Assembly (NCBI RefSeq): GCF_016757755.1
Contig: NZ_CP068437.1
Location: 3,782,001-3,846,000, forward strand
DNA: 64,000 nucleotides
Direction of reading: 5' to 3'
Source of the DNA: Shewanella sp. KX20019
GTDB taxonomy: Bacteria > Pseudomonadota > Gammaproteobacteria > Enterobacterales > Shewanellaceae
This document shows, one piece after another, positions 17,101 to 26,823 of this stretch (within the stretch, counting starts at the first letter, position 1; each line of letters begins with the position of its first letter). The notes under the pieces were generated by a model that was given only the letters and a program-made list of their open reading frames with translations, was not told the DNA's origin and made no database searches. The translations under genes were made by a program, and so were the position numbers.

Positions 17101-17580
17101 CTAAACCCTATCTTTACCGCAGTGTGCTAAGAATTTATCTTTACGCAACCTACTCTTTGACGACGTCTCTTTTCCATAATCTAAAGTGAAATCCAGTTGG
17201 TAAGAAGTAAGCACAGGTTTACCTTCAGGGTTTGCTTTTGCCGCACTCCAACGCCACTTTGCAATTGCCGCAGCCGCGCTTTCATCAAACACTCCCTGAG
17301 GATAAGATGAGCGAACTTTATAGCCTTGCAATTTGCCTTCAGAGTTAATTCCAACAATCAAATCAACACAGCCTGATATACCGTCTCTAGCGGCAGATAC
17401 TGGATATTTTGGTTCAATGGTAGTAGCAACAATCCAATAGTTAGCGAGCTTTTCTTTATTAGCTTTTAAGGTCAAATCGACATAGTTCAGTTGAGCAGGT
17501 TGAGTATCTGAAGAAGTAGCGGTAGCTGTACAAGCTGAAAGTAGCAGTATTAACGGTATTGATAGCGATTTCAAAATCAT
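17101..17580 (-). CDS. Lipoprotein with a TonB-type C-terminal domain
   Basis: 159 aa. The signal ends in the lipobox LLLSACTA, so it is probably lipid-anchored in the envelope. Residues about 55-135 match a TonB C-terminal domain: 'EPKYPVSAARDGISGCVDL', 'GKLQGYKV', 'AAAIAKWRWSAAK'. A basic tail with one Cys follows. It lacks the TonB membrane anchor. It belongs to the same general class as the protein at 13563-14675. A 'gataatcgtt' element about 80 bases upstream weakly resembles a Fur box. Confidence 0.7.
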   Translation of the reverse strand: MILKSLSIPLILLLSACTATATSSDTQPAQLNYVDLTLKANKEKLANYWIVATTIEPKYPVSAARDGISGCVDLIVGINSEGKLQGYKVRSSYPQGVFDESAAAAIAKWRWSAAKANPEGKPVLTSYQLDFTLDYGKETSSKSRLRKDKFLAHCGKDRV

Positions 17581-18306
17581 TCCTTTTGATTAAAGTGTTT
17601 CAAGAACAGAGCTAAGCAATATCTCACAAACAATAATGTTAACAAAGACTGATAATCGTTAGTTCTTTTCATCTGCTTAGCAATAAACTGCTGACTGCTA
17701 TAGCAGCTATTGTTTTGTCAAATCCAAATCAAAGTCGTGGAGCTTCGTTCATTCTTGTAATCAAGAGTAGAGCTAAGGGGCACAGCGCTTGTCCCCGCTC
17801 TTGAGTTCATAAGAGTAGAACCCTCAGCGCCCCGGCGAAATTTAAACAGCGAAATTTCCAACGGGGAAGATTTGATTCTGCACGTTAGTTTAAATATCTT
17901 TATGTTCTGGCGTTTACTGGAAGGCTACAATTCTCTGTATTAGCACAGAAAACTCAAATGCTGAGAGTTTGCGCTTTTATATCCCAGTGTAGATGCAGCT
18001 GAGGCCTTCGGTTTCAGGGATGAAACCGCAGAGCGGCCATGGACGGCGCAAAGCGTGCCTCTGTTGCGTCTGCACATACGCCTGCCGCAGGCGATTGGAG
18101 CCACTTAGAGGGAAGCTAAATCACATCTGACCCATAGGGATATCGGAAATGTCGTTATGATTTCGGGAACATCATCGACCATGTGATCACGACATTCGGA
18201 CTTCCTGTCCAGCACCACCGCAGGTCATTTGAACCACCTTTGCCAGAAGGTAATCCATATTTGTCCAAAACCCTGTTAGCCAACCTAGGTGGCAATTTGT
18301 AACAAG
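17581..18306. other. Gene-free mosaic region with several hairpins
   Basis: About 725 bases without a credible ORF. It contains several GC-rich self-complementary pieces (for example gcctgccgcaggc near 18065-18085, and ggtttcagggatgaaacc near 18010-18035). Base composition is higher in GC than the flanking spacers. The patchy look resembles decayed mobile or repetitive DNA; a structured RNA is also possible. I recognise no known RNA family. Confidence 0.4.
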
Positions 18307-18338
18307 ACGATGATGAGACAGACATATCTCATCATCGT
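18307..18338 (-). terminator. Hairpin after the RhlE-type helicase
   Basis: Perfect 12-base arms (18307-18318 and 18327-18338), 8-base loop, just past the helicase stop at 18346. The T-run on the minus strand is weak. Confidence 0.6.
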
Positions 18339-18345
18339 AGTAGCG

Positions 18346-19686
18346 CTACTTAGCTTTACTCTTACTGCGGCCATAACGATTTTTATCACCGTGACTTTGG
18401 CCAGTTTTAGCTTGACCCGCTTTAGACTCACTGCGTCTTTTCTCTTGATATTTACGTTTATTATGACTCTTCTCTTTCACTGCCTTGGTCACGACATCGC
18501 GATAACGGGCGGGTAAAGGTGCGCCCTCTTCATATCCCGGTAGCGTAATAGATGGCAGCGTCAGCTCGATGATCTGCTCAATCTCTTGCAGCATGTCTTT
18601 ATCTTGCGGTGATACAAACGATATGGCACGGCCAGATAAACCCGCTCGGCCAGTACGACCCACTCGATGGACATAGTCTTCGGCAGCAAAAGGAAGCTCA
18701 AAGTTAATCACCAATGGCAGTGCTTCGATATCGAGGCCACGAGCTGCAACGTCGGTCGCCACCATGACTCTTAGTTTTCCTGATTTAAACTCTTCTAAGG
18801 CGCGGTTTCTTGAACCTTGCGTTTTATCACCATGAAATACTGCACTTTTTACGCCATCAAGCTTAAGCTCAGTGTGTAGATGTTCTGCGCTCTCTTTGGT
18901 GCTAACAAAGACCAAAACCTGTTGCCAGTTATTACGCCCCACAAGTTCAGATAAAAGCTCTGATTTACGGCGTTTATCGACTAAATAAACCTCTTGGGTA
19001 ATTTTGCTGGCCGTTGGCGCAGTGGCCACATTAATCCACTCCGGTGCGATAAGCATCTTCTGCGCCAGCGTTTTAACATCTTCGCTGTAGGTCGCCGAGA
19101 AAAAGAGTGTTTGATGCTCACGGGCCACCAACTTTTTTACTCTTTCAATATCTCTAACAAACCCCATGTCTAGCATACGGTCTGCTTCATCAACCACTAA
19201 ATGGCTAACATTGGACAGGTCCAAACCAAACTGGCCGATAAGGTCAAACAATCGACCCGGAGTAGCCACAAGAATATCAACGCCAGCTTGCACCGCTTTG
19301 CGTTGCGGGTTCATGTTTGCGCCGCCATAAACTGCCGCCGTTTTAAATGGCAAAAACTGTGCATAGGCTTGTATGTTTTCGGCAACCTGAATCGCAAGTT
19401 CACGAGTTGGTGTTAGCACTAACACTCTCAGCTCAGCCTTGAGTTCGCCAAGCGATTCCTCTGCTGCGTCACTTTGCTGATATTCAATCTGCTTAGTGAG
19501 AGTATTTAGCAGAGGCAACGCAAATGCTGCGGTTTTGCCGGTGCCAGTTTGGGCACATGCCATGATATCTTTTCCCTGCATAGCCACTGGCAATACTTGT
19601 ACTTGTACTTCAGTTAACGCTTGGTAGCCGCGCGCAGAGACTGCATCTAAAATGTGGGGGTGTAAATCGAATGCATCAAAGTTCAT
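18346..19686 (-). CDS. rhlE: DEAD-box RNA helicase, RhlE type
   Basis: 446 aa. ATP-dependent RNA helicase of ribosome assembly or RNA turnover. Motifs in order: Q-motif region (TEVQVQVLPVA), AQTGTGKT (Walker A), PTRELA, TPGR, DEAD, SAT, and HRVGRTGRAG. A basic Lys/Arg/Ser-rich tail from about residue 400 probably binds RNA. It shares the class with the helicase at 52084-53316, so the window has two RhlE-like paralogues. The symbol indicates class, not proven orthology. Confidence 0.85.
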   Translation of the reverse strand: MNFDAFDLHPHILDAVSARGYQALTEVQVQVLPVAMQGKDIMACAQTGTGKTAAFALPLLNTLTKQIEYQQSDAAEESLGELKAELRVLVLTPTRELAIQVAENIQAYAQFLPFKTAAVYGGANMNPQRKAVQAGVDILVATPGRLFDLIGQFGLDLSNVSHLVVDEADRMLDMGFVRDIERVKKLVAREHQTLFFSATYSEDVKTLAQKMLIAPEWINVATAPTASKITQEVYLVDKRRKSELLSELVGRNNWQQVLVFVSTKESAEHLHTELKLDGVKSAVFHGDKTQGSRNRALEEFKSGKLRVMVATDVAARGLDIEALPLVINFELPFAAEDYVHRVGRTGRAGLSGRAISFVSPQDKDMLQEIEQIIELTLPSITLPGYEEGAPLPARYRDVVTKAVKEKSHNKRKYQEKRRSESKAGQAKTGQSHGDKNRYGRSKSKAK

Positions 19687-19854
19687 GGTTAGCTCAATTT
19701 TTGTAGATTGGAGTGCAGGGAATAAAAGTGAGCGCGGAGTCTACCAAAAACCCAGCGCAGATAATATAGCCGGGCGTTGTGAACCAGTGGCAGCTCTCCA
19801 TTTTACCTAGGCCACAATCACCTATTAAAGGTAAAAGATAACGGCAATCCTAAA

Positions 19855-22800
19855 TTACTTATGTTTGGCATAAGTCTCAACAGCAGTAACTTTACTGTCT
19901 TGTGATTCTGCAAGTCGCTTTTTTATCGCTGGAATAATACAACTTGTTTCAAATTGCTCCGCTGGCACAGGTCTTGAGAACAGGTATCCTTGGCCATAAT
20001 CACAACCTGCGTCTGCTAATACCTGTCGCTGGTAATCGGTCTCAACACCTTCGGCAATCACTTTCATCCCAAGTTTATGCGCCATCACAATAATAGCTTC
20101 ACACAAAGTAAAGTCATCACTACTACTGTCTATATTGCGAGTGAATGACTGATCTATTTTTAAGAAATCGATATCAAACTTTTTAAGGTAGGCTAATGAG
20201 GAATAGCCGGTACCAAAATCATCAAGAGATATCTGCATTCCAGCAGCACGATATTGGTCGAGTTTATGAAAAATAGTCTCATTGCTATCAAGCAACAAGC
20301 CTTCAGTGATCTCGATGCAGATAGAGTTTCGGCTAAGTTTGAGCGTTTTAAGCAATGAGATCCAAGATTCAAAGCTGTCGCCCTCATCTCTAAACTGCAC
20401 TGGTGACTTGTTAATACTGATCTGTACTTCCACCCCAAACCTATCACGCCAAAGTGCACATTGACGCGCTGCTTGTTGAAAAACCCAATCGCCGATTTCG
20501 ACTATCAACCCAGTCTCTTCAGCGACAGAGATGAACTCTATCGGTGACACTAGGCCACGCTTCGGGTGATTCCAACGAATTAGTGCTTCCGCCTTTATCG
20601 ACTGATTATCCGCTAAACAAACGATCGGCTGATAATATAACTCAAACTCCTGGTTTGAAATCGCCAACCTGAGATCTTGAATTAGCCGCATACGATATTT
20701 AGCATTACGCTGCATCGAAGGGGTAAAGTAGTGGAATCGATTTCGACCTTGATCTTTAGCGGCATACATCGCTTGGTCAGCGTGTTTCAATAACCCTTCA
20801 ATACTTGCGGCATCATCAGGGTAAAGTGTAATACCAATACTGGCACTAATATAGGCGCTCTCTTCACCTAGGTTAAAAGGCTCTGCAATGCGGCTAAGGA
20901 TATTCTGAGCTACTTTATCAACCCCTTTTATATCGGTGATCCCAGCAAGCACCACGGTGAATTCATCACCACCGAGCCGCGCAACAACATCGCTATCTCG
21001 AATACAGCTCTTCAGACGCTTCGCTGCTTCGGTTAACAACAAATCCCCCATATCATGGCCTAAAGTATCATTGACCTCTTTAAAGTAATCGAGATCAATA
21101 AACATCAAGGCAAAGTGCTTTTCTCGCCGATCGGACTTTAATATCTCGCCGGCAAGATAGTCGAGCAACATTCGGCGATTAGGTAATCCAGTAAGAGGAT
21201 CATAATTTGCCTGCTTCCAGATGATCTGTTCAGCCTGTTTTTTATCGGTGATATCTGAAAAAAGTGCCACTCGACGCTCTGTTTGAGCCTCGGAATCAAA
21301 CAGGGTGTTAACGGTTAACCACACGATAAACTCTTCACCACTTTTGCGCCTTAACCACATTTCGCCCTGCCAGCGGCCTGTTTTTTCTACTGACGAGTTC
21401 ATCAGATCATAGGCACTACCATTGTTTCGATTACATTGTAAAAGCTGAATATTCTGATGCTTAATTTCAGCTTCACTATAGCCAGTAATATCAGAAAAAG
21501 CGGCATTCGTGTTGATGATAGTGCCAGTCTCATCTTGCACACTCATGGCTTCGCTACTGTTATTATAAACCGATGCCGCTAGTTTCAATGATTCTTCAAC
21601 CCGTTTACTATCGGTAATATCCGCATGCACACCACACATACGTAATGGCTTATTATTTTCATCGCGGCTAACAATTTTTCCTGAATCCAAAATCCAATGG
21701 ATCTCTCCCGTGTATGAGTACATTCTATATTCAATTTTATGCTGGTCACTGACACCACTTATATGCTCATCTATCGAGCTAAGCACCCGCACTCTATCTT
21801 TAGGGTGAATAGCACGCATCCAAAGTTTGGGGTTATTATTGAGGGTAGCTACGTCGCAGCCTAGTAAGTTGGCACTGAGTTCATTGCGTTCGACCTTATC
21901 ATTAGCAATATCCCAATCCCAAAAACCTAACTCACTGCTATCTAGGACCAAAGCCAACTGCTCTTGACTGGCTAACATTGCCATTTCAGCTTGCTTTTGC
22001 GAACTTCTGTTTAATAAACCAGTAATCACCAATTCTACTTTGCCTTGGTTTCTCTGGCACGCCACCGTCATATGGGTATATACAATTGAGTCATCGCTCG
22101 CGATAAATCGAATATCAAGTTCGAACTCGTTGCTCTCCCCCGCCAACATGTTTGAGAAATAGTACTGATAGAGGTTAAAGTCATTACTATGGATCAAGTC
22201 TGACCACAAAAGGTCTAGCAGTTTCGATTCGCTGTATTGCAACATATGGCATAAGTTTGGGTTTACTTTTATCCATTGGTGTTGATTATCTGTGATCGCT
22301 ATCCCCATGCTGCCAGCTTGAAAATGAGACTTAAACAACAGATGGTCTTGCAGTTTTATCTTTTGATCTCTCTCTATTTCAATCCGTCGAGATAACAACA
22401 TCCCCAACAAAGCAGTGGTGATTGGAAATATAATTAAAAAGGGTAAAGTGATCTGCTTAAGCATTAAAAAAGCCATGTCTAGAGGCATCACTAGCCCCCA
22501 AAGCAAAACCAATATATTCAGACTAAAACCAAATACCAGCAGCTCTCTAAAGCGGATATCACCAATATCGCCTTTGCGATACTTCCCCCACAAATAGCCC
22601 ACTAACGCCGACGTCATTATCGTGCCAATACCAGACCAGACCGCAACCCCGCCCTCACTTAAGCGGAACAGGCCACTAATTAGCACGGCAACGAGTGTAG
22701 GCACACCACCAAAAAACATGCCTGAAATACCAAGAATTACCGTTCTCGAATCGAAGAAAACACCATCACTGTATTGCCAAGGGCTTAGCATCACTGAAAC

Positions 22801-22950
22801 AGCAATAACCCCAACAAGGGCACCGATCCCGATTCGCCAGAGCACGTCCAGCTCTCGTTTATGACTGCGGGGAAACGCGTCATAAACGAACACCATAGCC
22901 AATAGCAATGCTGCATTTTGAATAAGTGAGAAAATTAAACTTTGCTCCAT
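19855..22950 (-). CDS. Membrane GGDEF-EAL protein with 5TMR-LYT sensor and PAS domains
   Basis: 1031 aa. Residues 1 to about 190 form a LytS/YhcK-type five-helix membrane sensor (phrases like GIGALVGVIAVSVMLSPWQY). Three PAS modules follow (about 205-320, 335-455, 460-580). The diguanylate cyclase domain has intact GGDEF at 660-664, and the phosphodiesterase domain starts near 765 with EAL at 788-790 and DDFGTGYSSLAYL downstream. Both catalytic motifs are intact, so it could make or degrade cyclic di-GMP depending on its signal. It is monocistronic, with long spacers on both sides. Confidence 0.92.
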   Translation of the reverse strand: MEQSLIFSLIQNAALLLAMVFVYDAFPRSHKRELDVLWRIGIGALVGVIAVSVMLSPWQYSDGVFFDSRTVILGISGMFFGGVPTLVAVLISGLFRLSEGGVAVWSGIGTIMTSALVGYLWGKYRKGDIGDIRFRELLVFGFSLNILVLLWGLVMPLDMAFLMLKQITLPFLIIFPITTALLGMLLSRRIEIERDQKIKLQDHLLFKSHFQAGSMGIAITDNQHQWIKVNPNLCHMLQYSESKLLDLLWSDLIHSNDFNLYQYYFSNMLAGESNEFELDIRFIASDDSIVYTHMTVACQRNQGKVELVITGLLNRSSQKQAEMAMLASQEQLALVLDSSELGFWDWDIANDKVERNELSANLLGCDVATLNNNPKLWMRAIHPKDRVRVLSSIDEHISGVSDQHKIEYRMYSYTGEIHWILDSGKIVSRDENNKPLRMCGVHADITDSKRVEESLKLAASVYNNSSEAMSVQDETGTIINTNAAFSDITGYSEAEIKHQNIQLLQCNRNNGSAYDLMNSSVEKTGRWQGEMWLRRKSGEEFIVWLTVNTLFDSEAQTERRVALFSDITDKKQAEQIIWKQANYDPLTGLPNRRMLLDYLAGEILKSDRREKHFALMFIDLDYFKEVNDTLGHDMGDLLLTEAAKRLKSCIRDSDVVARLGGDEFTVVLAGITDIKGVDKVAQNILSRIAEPFNLGEESAYISASIGITLYPDDAASIEGLLKHADQAMYAAKDQGRNRFHYFTPSMQRNAKYRMRLIQDLRLAISNQEFELYYQPIVCLADNQSIKAEALIRWNHPKRGLVSPIEFISVAEETGLIVEIGDWVFQQAARQCALWRDRFGVEVQISINKSPVQFRDEGDSFESWISLLKTLKLSRNSICIEITEGLLLDSNETIFHKLDQYRAAGMQISLDDFGTGYSSLAYLKKFDIDFLKIDQSFTRNIDSSSDDFTLCEAIIVMAHKLGMKVIAEGVETDYQRQVLADAGCDYGQGYLFSRPVPAEQFETSCIIPAIKKRLAESQDSKVTAVETYAKHK

Positions 22951-23284
22951 AAAGTACGATTCATCCGTGTAAACAATTGACTAAGGGTTACAAAGATTCT
23001 AGCAGAATAGATCTGAAATAATATCTCTAGCGCAACCCCATTTTATATTAAAGCCACCTAATCATGATTGTTTAATTTATAGTCATCCAGAAATAACACT
23101 TATAATAGATTAGATAACTAAAAATGACGACGTTAGAGGTTAAATTAACCAGACAATTTAAAAAGCACCGTGGTTAACTGAGAGGTAATTTAGCAGATTA
23201 AAATCGACTTAATGGCAAGGTAATACATTAGATAAACAGCCCCACTGCGCTGTGGGCAACAGGGCTAACAATTCTGGACGAGGA
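22951..23284. other. Spacer with no gene seen
   Basis: About 330 AT-rich bases upstream of the GGDEF-EAL gene. It holds the presumed promoter of that gene and a short CCCAC/GTGGG stem (23241-23256) that may end the OsmC-like gene. Nothing else is supported. Confidence 0.5.
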
Positions 23285-23725
23285 CTAAGCTGCTGCGTGG
23301 GTTACCAGTGTCGGCTTAAGTAAATTATCGTGAACCGGACAGCGGTGGCAAACAGTATCTAAAAAAGTACTTTTCTGCTCATGGCTAAGTTGAATATCAT
23401 CTTTGGCTGCATCCATTGTAGCGATAATATCGATCACCTTAAAACCAACAGGGTCATCGGAAGGTTTCCCCAACAATCCAGCACTATTAATCTGGGCTTT
23501 CATTGATATATTAAATTGTTGCAGGTCAATTCTTTGCTCTCTAGCCACCATTTTAGCGATGGTTGAAATGCAGCCCGCCAGTGAAAAAATAAACGTCTCC
23601 AATGGATTAGCACCATCATTACCTGCGGTAGGTTGATCGATGATTAATTGATGCTCACGGATCTGCGCGCTGATTTTCCAACCCTCTCCCATTTGAGTAT
23701 TTACTTCTACAATCTTGTCCGCCAT
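23285..23725 (-). CDS. OsmC/YhfA-family protein
   Basis: 146 aa. OsmC-fold protein; relatives reduce organic hydroperoxides using two cysteines. Here one Cys is in 'SLAGCISTIAKM' (about 51) and the second in 'DTVCHRCPVHDNL' (about 128-131), which fits the general OsmC layout. The 'CHRCPVH' form resembles the YhfA-like subgroup, whose activity is less clear. Divergent from ybgC. Confidence 0.8.
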   Translation of the reverse strand: MADKIVEVNTQMGEGWKISAQIREHQLIIDQPTAGNDGANPLETFIFSLAGCISTIAKMVAREQRIDLQQFNISMKAQINSAGLLGKPSDDPVGFKVIDIIATMDAAKDDIQLSHEQKSTFLDTVCHRCPVHDNLLKPTLVTHAAA

Positions 23726-23915
23726 ATCCTTCCTGCTCCATTAGATTTATTTCAATGAGAACATTCTAATGGATGTGTAATCGAAAACTCAAATTAATCT
23801 CACACTTTTAAGTATTAATAAGGGCATTGCTCTTGTGTGAGATTAAAACACGCATGCCTTCCTATGATAAGCTAGCGCTACTTTCATCACCATCTATGAC
23901 TAGACCAGAATAAAT

Positions 23916-24362
23916 ATGCCCGCAACTAAGTCAGTACAGCAGAGTAAAACCTTTAATTTCCCGGTACAAATTTACTATGAAGACACCGATTTTTCGGGTG
24001 TCGTGTACCATCCTAATTTCTTAAAATATTTTGAACGGGCTCGAGAACATGTGATCGGTGCAAAAAGCCTTGCCAGCTTATGGGATGAGCACGATTTGGG
24101 CTTTGCCGTTTATCGGAGCGATATGCTTTGTCATGATGGGGTAGAGTTTGCTGATATTATCGACATTAGGACGCGTTTCTACTTTGAAAGTAAGTATCGC
24201 ACGGTCTGGCTACAGGAGATTTGGCGCCCAAATGCTAAAAAAGCAGCGGTAACGGCGCAAATTGAGATGGTGTGCATGAATAAAAACCGCCAACTAAGCC
24301 CAATGCCACCGATATTGATAAAGCGTCTAGCTGAGGCCTTTTCTCAACCCGTCACTTTCTAG
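23916..24362 (+). CDS. ybgC: YbgC-type acyl-CoA thioesterase
   Basis: 148 aa. Hot-dog fold thioesterase with the family active-site stretch YYEDTDFSGVVYHPNFLKYFERARE (about 20-44), including the catalytic Asp and the conserved Tyr-His. In many proteobacteria ybgC lies in the tol-pal operon; here it is alone, so this may be a paralogue. Its TAG overlaps the TAG of the converging EAL gene by two bases (a shared CTAG). Confidence 0.85.
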   Translation: MPATKSVQQSKTFNFPVQIYYEDTDFSGVVYHPNFLKYFERAREHVIGAKSLASLWDEHDLGFAVYRSDMLCHDGVEFADIIDIRTRFYFESKYRTVWLQEIWRPNAKKAAVTAQIEMVCMNKNRQLSPMPPILIKRLAEAFSQPVTF

Positions 24363-25852
24363 CAAGTGGCTTCGGGCGATATGCCACTAAGCTTCGGCCA
24401 GCTGATTTCAAGGTCGGCCGGAGTTAGTGGTTTTGCAAATATATCACCCTGAATTTTATCGACTCCCATCGGGATAATAATCTGCCGTACCGATTCAGTT
24501 TCTACGCCCTCTACGGTGACCTTAAAGCCTAACCCTTTGGCTAAGCGAATGCTGGTATCCATAATATGTCTAGCGTGCTTATCAGTGTCTAAGCCTTCAA
24601 TAAAGGCTTGATCTATCTTGACCTCATCGACGGGTAAATACTTGAGGTAGGCCAAAGATGAGTGGCCTGTACCGAAATCGTCTATAGCAATATCAACTCC
24701 AATGTGACGCAACCGATTGATAACAACCACCGCGTTATCGATATCTTCCATCAGTTTGCTTTCAGTTAATTCGATTGATAACGCATTGGCGGGCAGTTGA
24801 TACTTTTCCAATCTGGCTTCTATCTCTTCAATCAAAGATTGGTTTTTTAAGTCTTGTGTTGACAGGTTGACCGCCACTTGCAAAACAACTCCCATCTCAC
24901 GCCATTTAGCTTGCTGCAATACCACTTGATCTAATACCCACTGGCTCACCATATCGATCATACCCGCATACTCAGCAAGCGGGATAAACTCTGCCGGAGA
25001 GATAACCCCTAAAGTGTTATGTTTCCAGCGCATTAATGCTTCGACCTGATCACAATTACCCGTTAGGCAGTTTTGCTTTGGCTGATAAACCATATAAAGC
25101 TCGCCATCTTGTAACGCCTTAGCCAAGCTATTAATAATCGACACCTCTCTTATCTGCACTTCGTCATCACCCGCAGAATAATGTGCAATTCCTAGGTTCA
25201 ATAACTTTGCTTTTTTAAGCGCCAGATCGAGCCGACGTAACATGGTACTGATCTCGCCATGGAATAGTTCGAGTCCTAGATGCCCTAGCTGAATACGCAC
25301 GGAAATTGGACTTTCAAGAACGGTGTAGGGTTGCTGTAAATAGGCAATTAATGCAGTGAGGTCTGGGTCGGTAAAACCCGTGGGAATATAGATGAGAAAT
25401 TCATCTTCATTCATTCTGGCAATGGTGGTGTTTTTTGGGAAATAAGTTTCAATCCTGGAGGAAATTTGTTTTAGCAGCTCATCCCCAAAACTAAAGCCAA
25501 ACAGATCGTTTACATAGCGAAATCGATAGATATCTAGTAGTACTAAACTGCCCTGCTTTAGTGGCATCAGCTCAGCAAGCTTTTGCTTCATACTTAAGCG
25601 ATTACCCAGTCCGGTTAATTTGTCGTGTCCTGCTTGATGTAGCCGCTGTTGTAACTGCGATACCAGCGATTCAATTTCCCGCAAAGTTTTTGGCACACTC
25701 GACACGGTTAAGTGGTGGTCATTAGATTGGTTATTAAAAGATAAACACAAACGCTTCAGATGACGACGATAAAATAAAAAATGTAAAAACAGGGCAACTA
25801 ACAGCACTATGAGTACAGTACATATTATCGAGAGTAATCCAAATTCATCCAT
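24359..25852 (-). CDS. EAL phosphodiesterase with a degenerate GGDEF domain
   Basis: 497 aa from the ATG at 25852 (frame open to 25921; neither start has a strong ribosome site). One membrane helix at about 6-28, a short linker, then a GGDEF-like domain (about 75-235) whose motif reads NEDEF (about 147-151), so cyclase activity is unlikely. The EAL domain follows with EAL at 271-273, ELTES and DDFGTGHSSLAYL intact, so phosphodiesterase activity is likely. The degenerate domain could be regulatory. The HDOD gene lies directly upstream on the same strand. Confidence 0.88.
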   Translation of the reverse strand: MDEFGLLSIICTVLIVLLVALFLHFLFYRRHLKRLCLSFNNQSNDHHLTVSSVPKTLREIESLVSQLQQRLHQAGHDKLTGLGNRLSMKQKLAELMPLKQGSLVLLDIYRFRYVNDLFGFSFGDELLKQISSRIETYFPKNTTIARMNEDEFLIYIPTGFTDPDLTALIAYLQQPYTVLESPISVRIQLGHLGLELFHGEISTMLRRLDLALKKAKLLNLGIAHYSAGDDEVQIREVSIINSLAKALQDGELYMVYQPKQNCLTGNCDQVEALMRWKHNTLGVISPAEFIPLAEYAGMIDMVSQWVLDQVVLQQAKWREMGVVLQVAVNLSTQDLKNQSLIEEIEARLEKYQLPANALSIELTESKLMEDIDNAVVVINRLRHIGVDIAIDDFGTGHSSLAYLKYLPVDEVKIDQAFIEGLDTDKHARHIMDTSIRLAKGLGFKVTVEGVETESVRQIIIPMGVDKIQGDIFAKPLTPADLEISWPKLSGISPEATC

Positions 25853-25923
25853 TAATGATAACTTTACCGTTTTAAAATTGCTGTGTTTTAATCTGTTGTA
25901 GCGACATATCCTAACCGACATAT

Positions 25924-25949
25924 AAGCGGCGGTAATAGTATCGCCGCTT
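25924..25949 (-). terminator. Hairpin between the HDOD and EAL genes
   Basis: AAGCGGCG (25924-25931) pairs with CGCCGCTT (25942-25949). It is GC-rich but lacks a clear T-run on the minus strand. Confidence 0.5.
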
Positions 25950-25980
25950 TATGACTATAGCTTAGTCTTTATCACAAAGG

Positions 25981-26823
25981 TTACTCGTAACTGTTCTTTA
26001 TCGAATGATATGTATCCAAAAATTCATCACTTGCTAACACCTCGGGTGACACGGGTAATCCCTTCGCGCTGAACGCTGCTAGCCTCGCTTGTAACTCATT
26101 CCCTGAACGTAACTCTCCGGTATAGAGTGCCGCGGCTCGAATAAAGTCAAGATAGCCAACCTGCTCTGAGGTGTAAGACAAGTCAGCCCAACGTTCAACG
26201 ACTTCCATTACACTGGGTGAAAAAGCCCAGCTTTTAAGTACGGCCCGACCAATGGGTCCTTGTAACTTACGCACTAACGCCCGCAGTTGATCGATCCCAT
26301 TGATGAGTTCTGGATCGGCTTCAACCTCAGTCAACACCGGTAAAGCACCAATATTATGCACCAGCCCTGCAAGCGTCATGGTATCGACATTTAGGCCACT
26401 ATTTGGATGAGTACGGTTATAGATCTGCAAAATTGCCACAGCTACAGAGGTCACATCAACAGATGTGCTCCAGACTTCATCCATCACTTCCCATACCATC
26501 TCATTCGTTGATATGAATAGCTGTTCCATCGCAATAGAGGTCACAATGGTCTTAATCTGGGCCAAGCCAATACGGCTTATGGCGGCATTAACATTCCCCG
26601 CTGGAACGCCGCGGCTGTATATTGCACTATTGGCGACACGAATAATTCGTGCAGAAATGGCGGGATCTTGGCCAATGATATTAGCCACATCTTTCAAACT
26701 AGTCTCTTCTCGGCCAACAACTTCCTGAACGCGCATAGCCACCTCAGGTAAGGTTGGCAACACTAATGAATCTGCCTTTAATTTTCTCAACAAACCAACC
26801 AATACTTGATGCTCTTTGGACAT
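25981..26823 (-). CDS. HDOD-domain signalling protein
   Basis: 280 aa. A single HDOD domain occupies most of the protein (LPTLPEVAMRVQEVV, then IIGQDPAISARIIRVANSA). The true HD residues are not conserved, as is usual for HDOD, so no phosphohydrolase activity is expected. HDOD proteins often act in cyclic-di-GMP, motility or stress networks; the adjoining EAL gene supports that in general terms. The ATG at 26823 follows a GGGAGT ribosome site. Confidence 0.85.
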   Translation of the reverse strand: MSKEHQVLVGLLRKLKADSLVLPTLPEVAMRVQEVVGREETSLKDVANIIGQDPAISARIIRVANSAIYSRGVPAGNVNAAISRIGLAQIKTIVTSIAMEQLFISTNEMVWEVMDEVWSTSVDVTSVAVAILQIYNRTHPNSGLNVDTMTLAGLVHNIGALPVLTEVEADPELINGIDQLRALVRKLQGPIGRAVLKSWAFSPSVMEVVERWADLSYTSEQVGYLDFIRAAALYTGELRSGNELQARLAAFSAKGLPVSPEVLASDEFLDTYHSIKNSYE

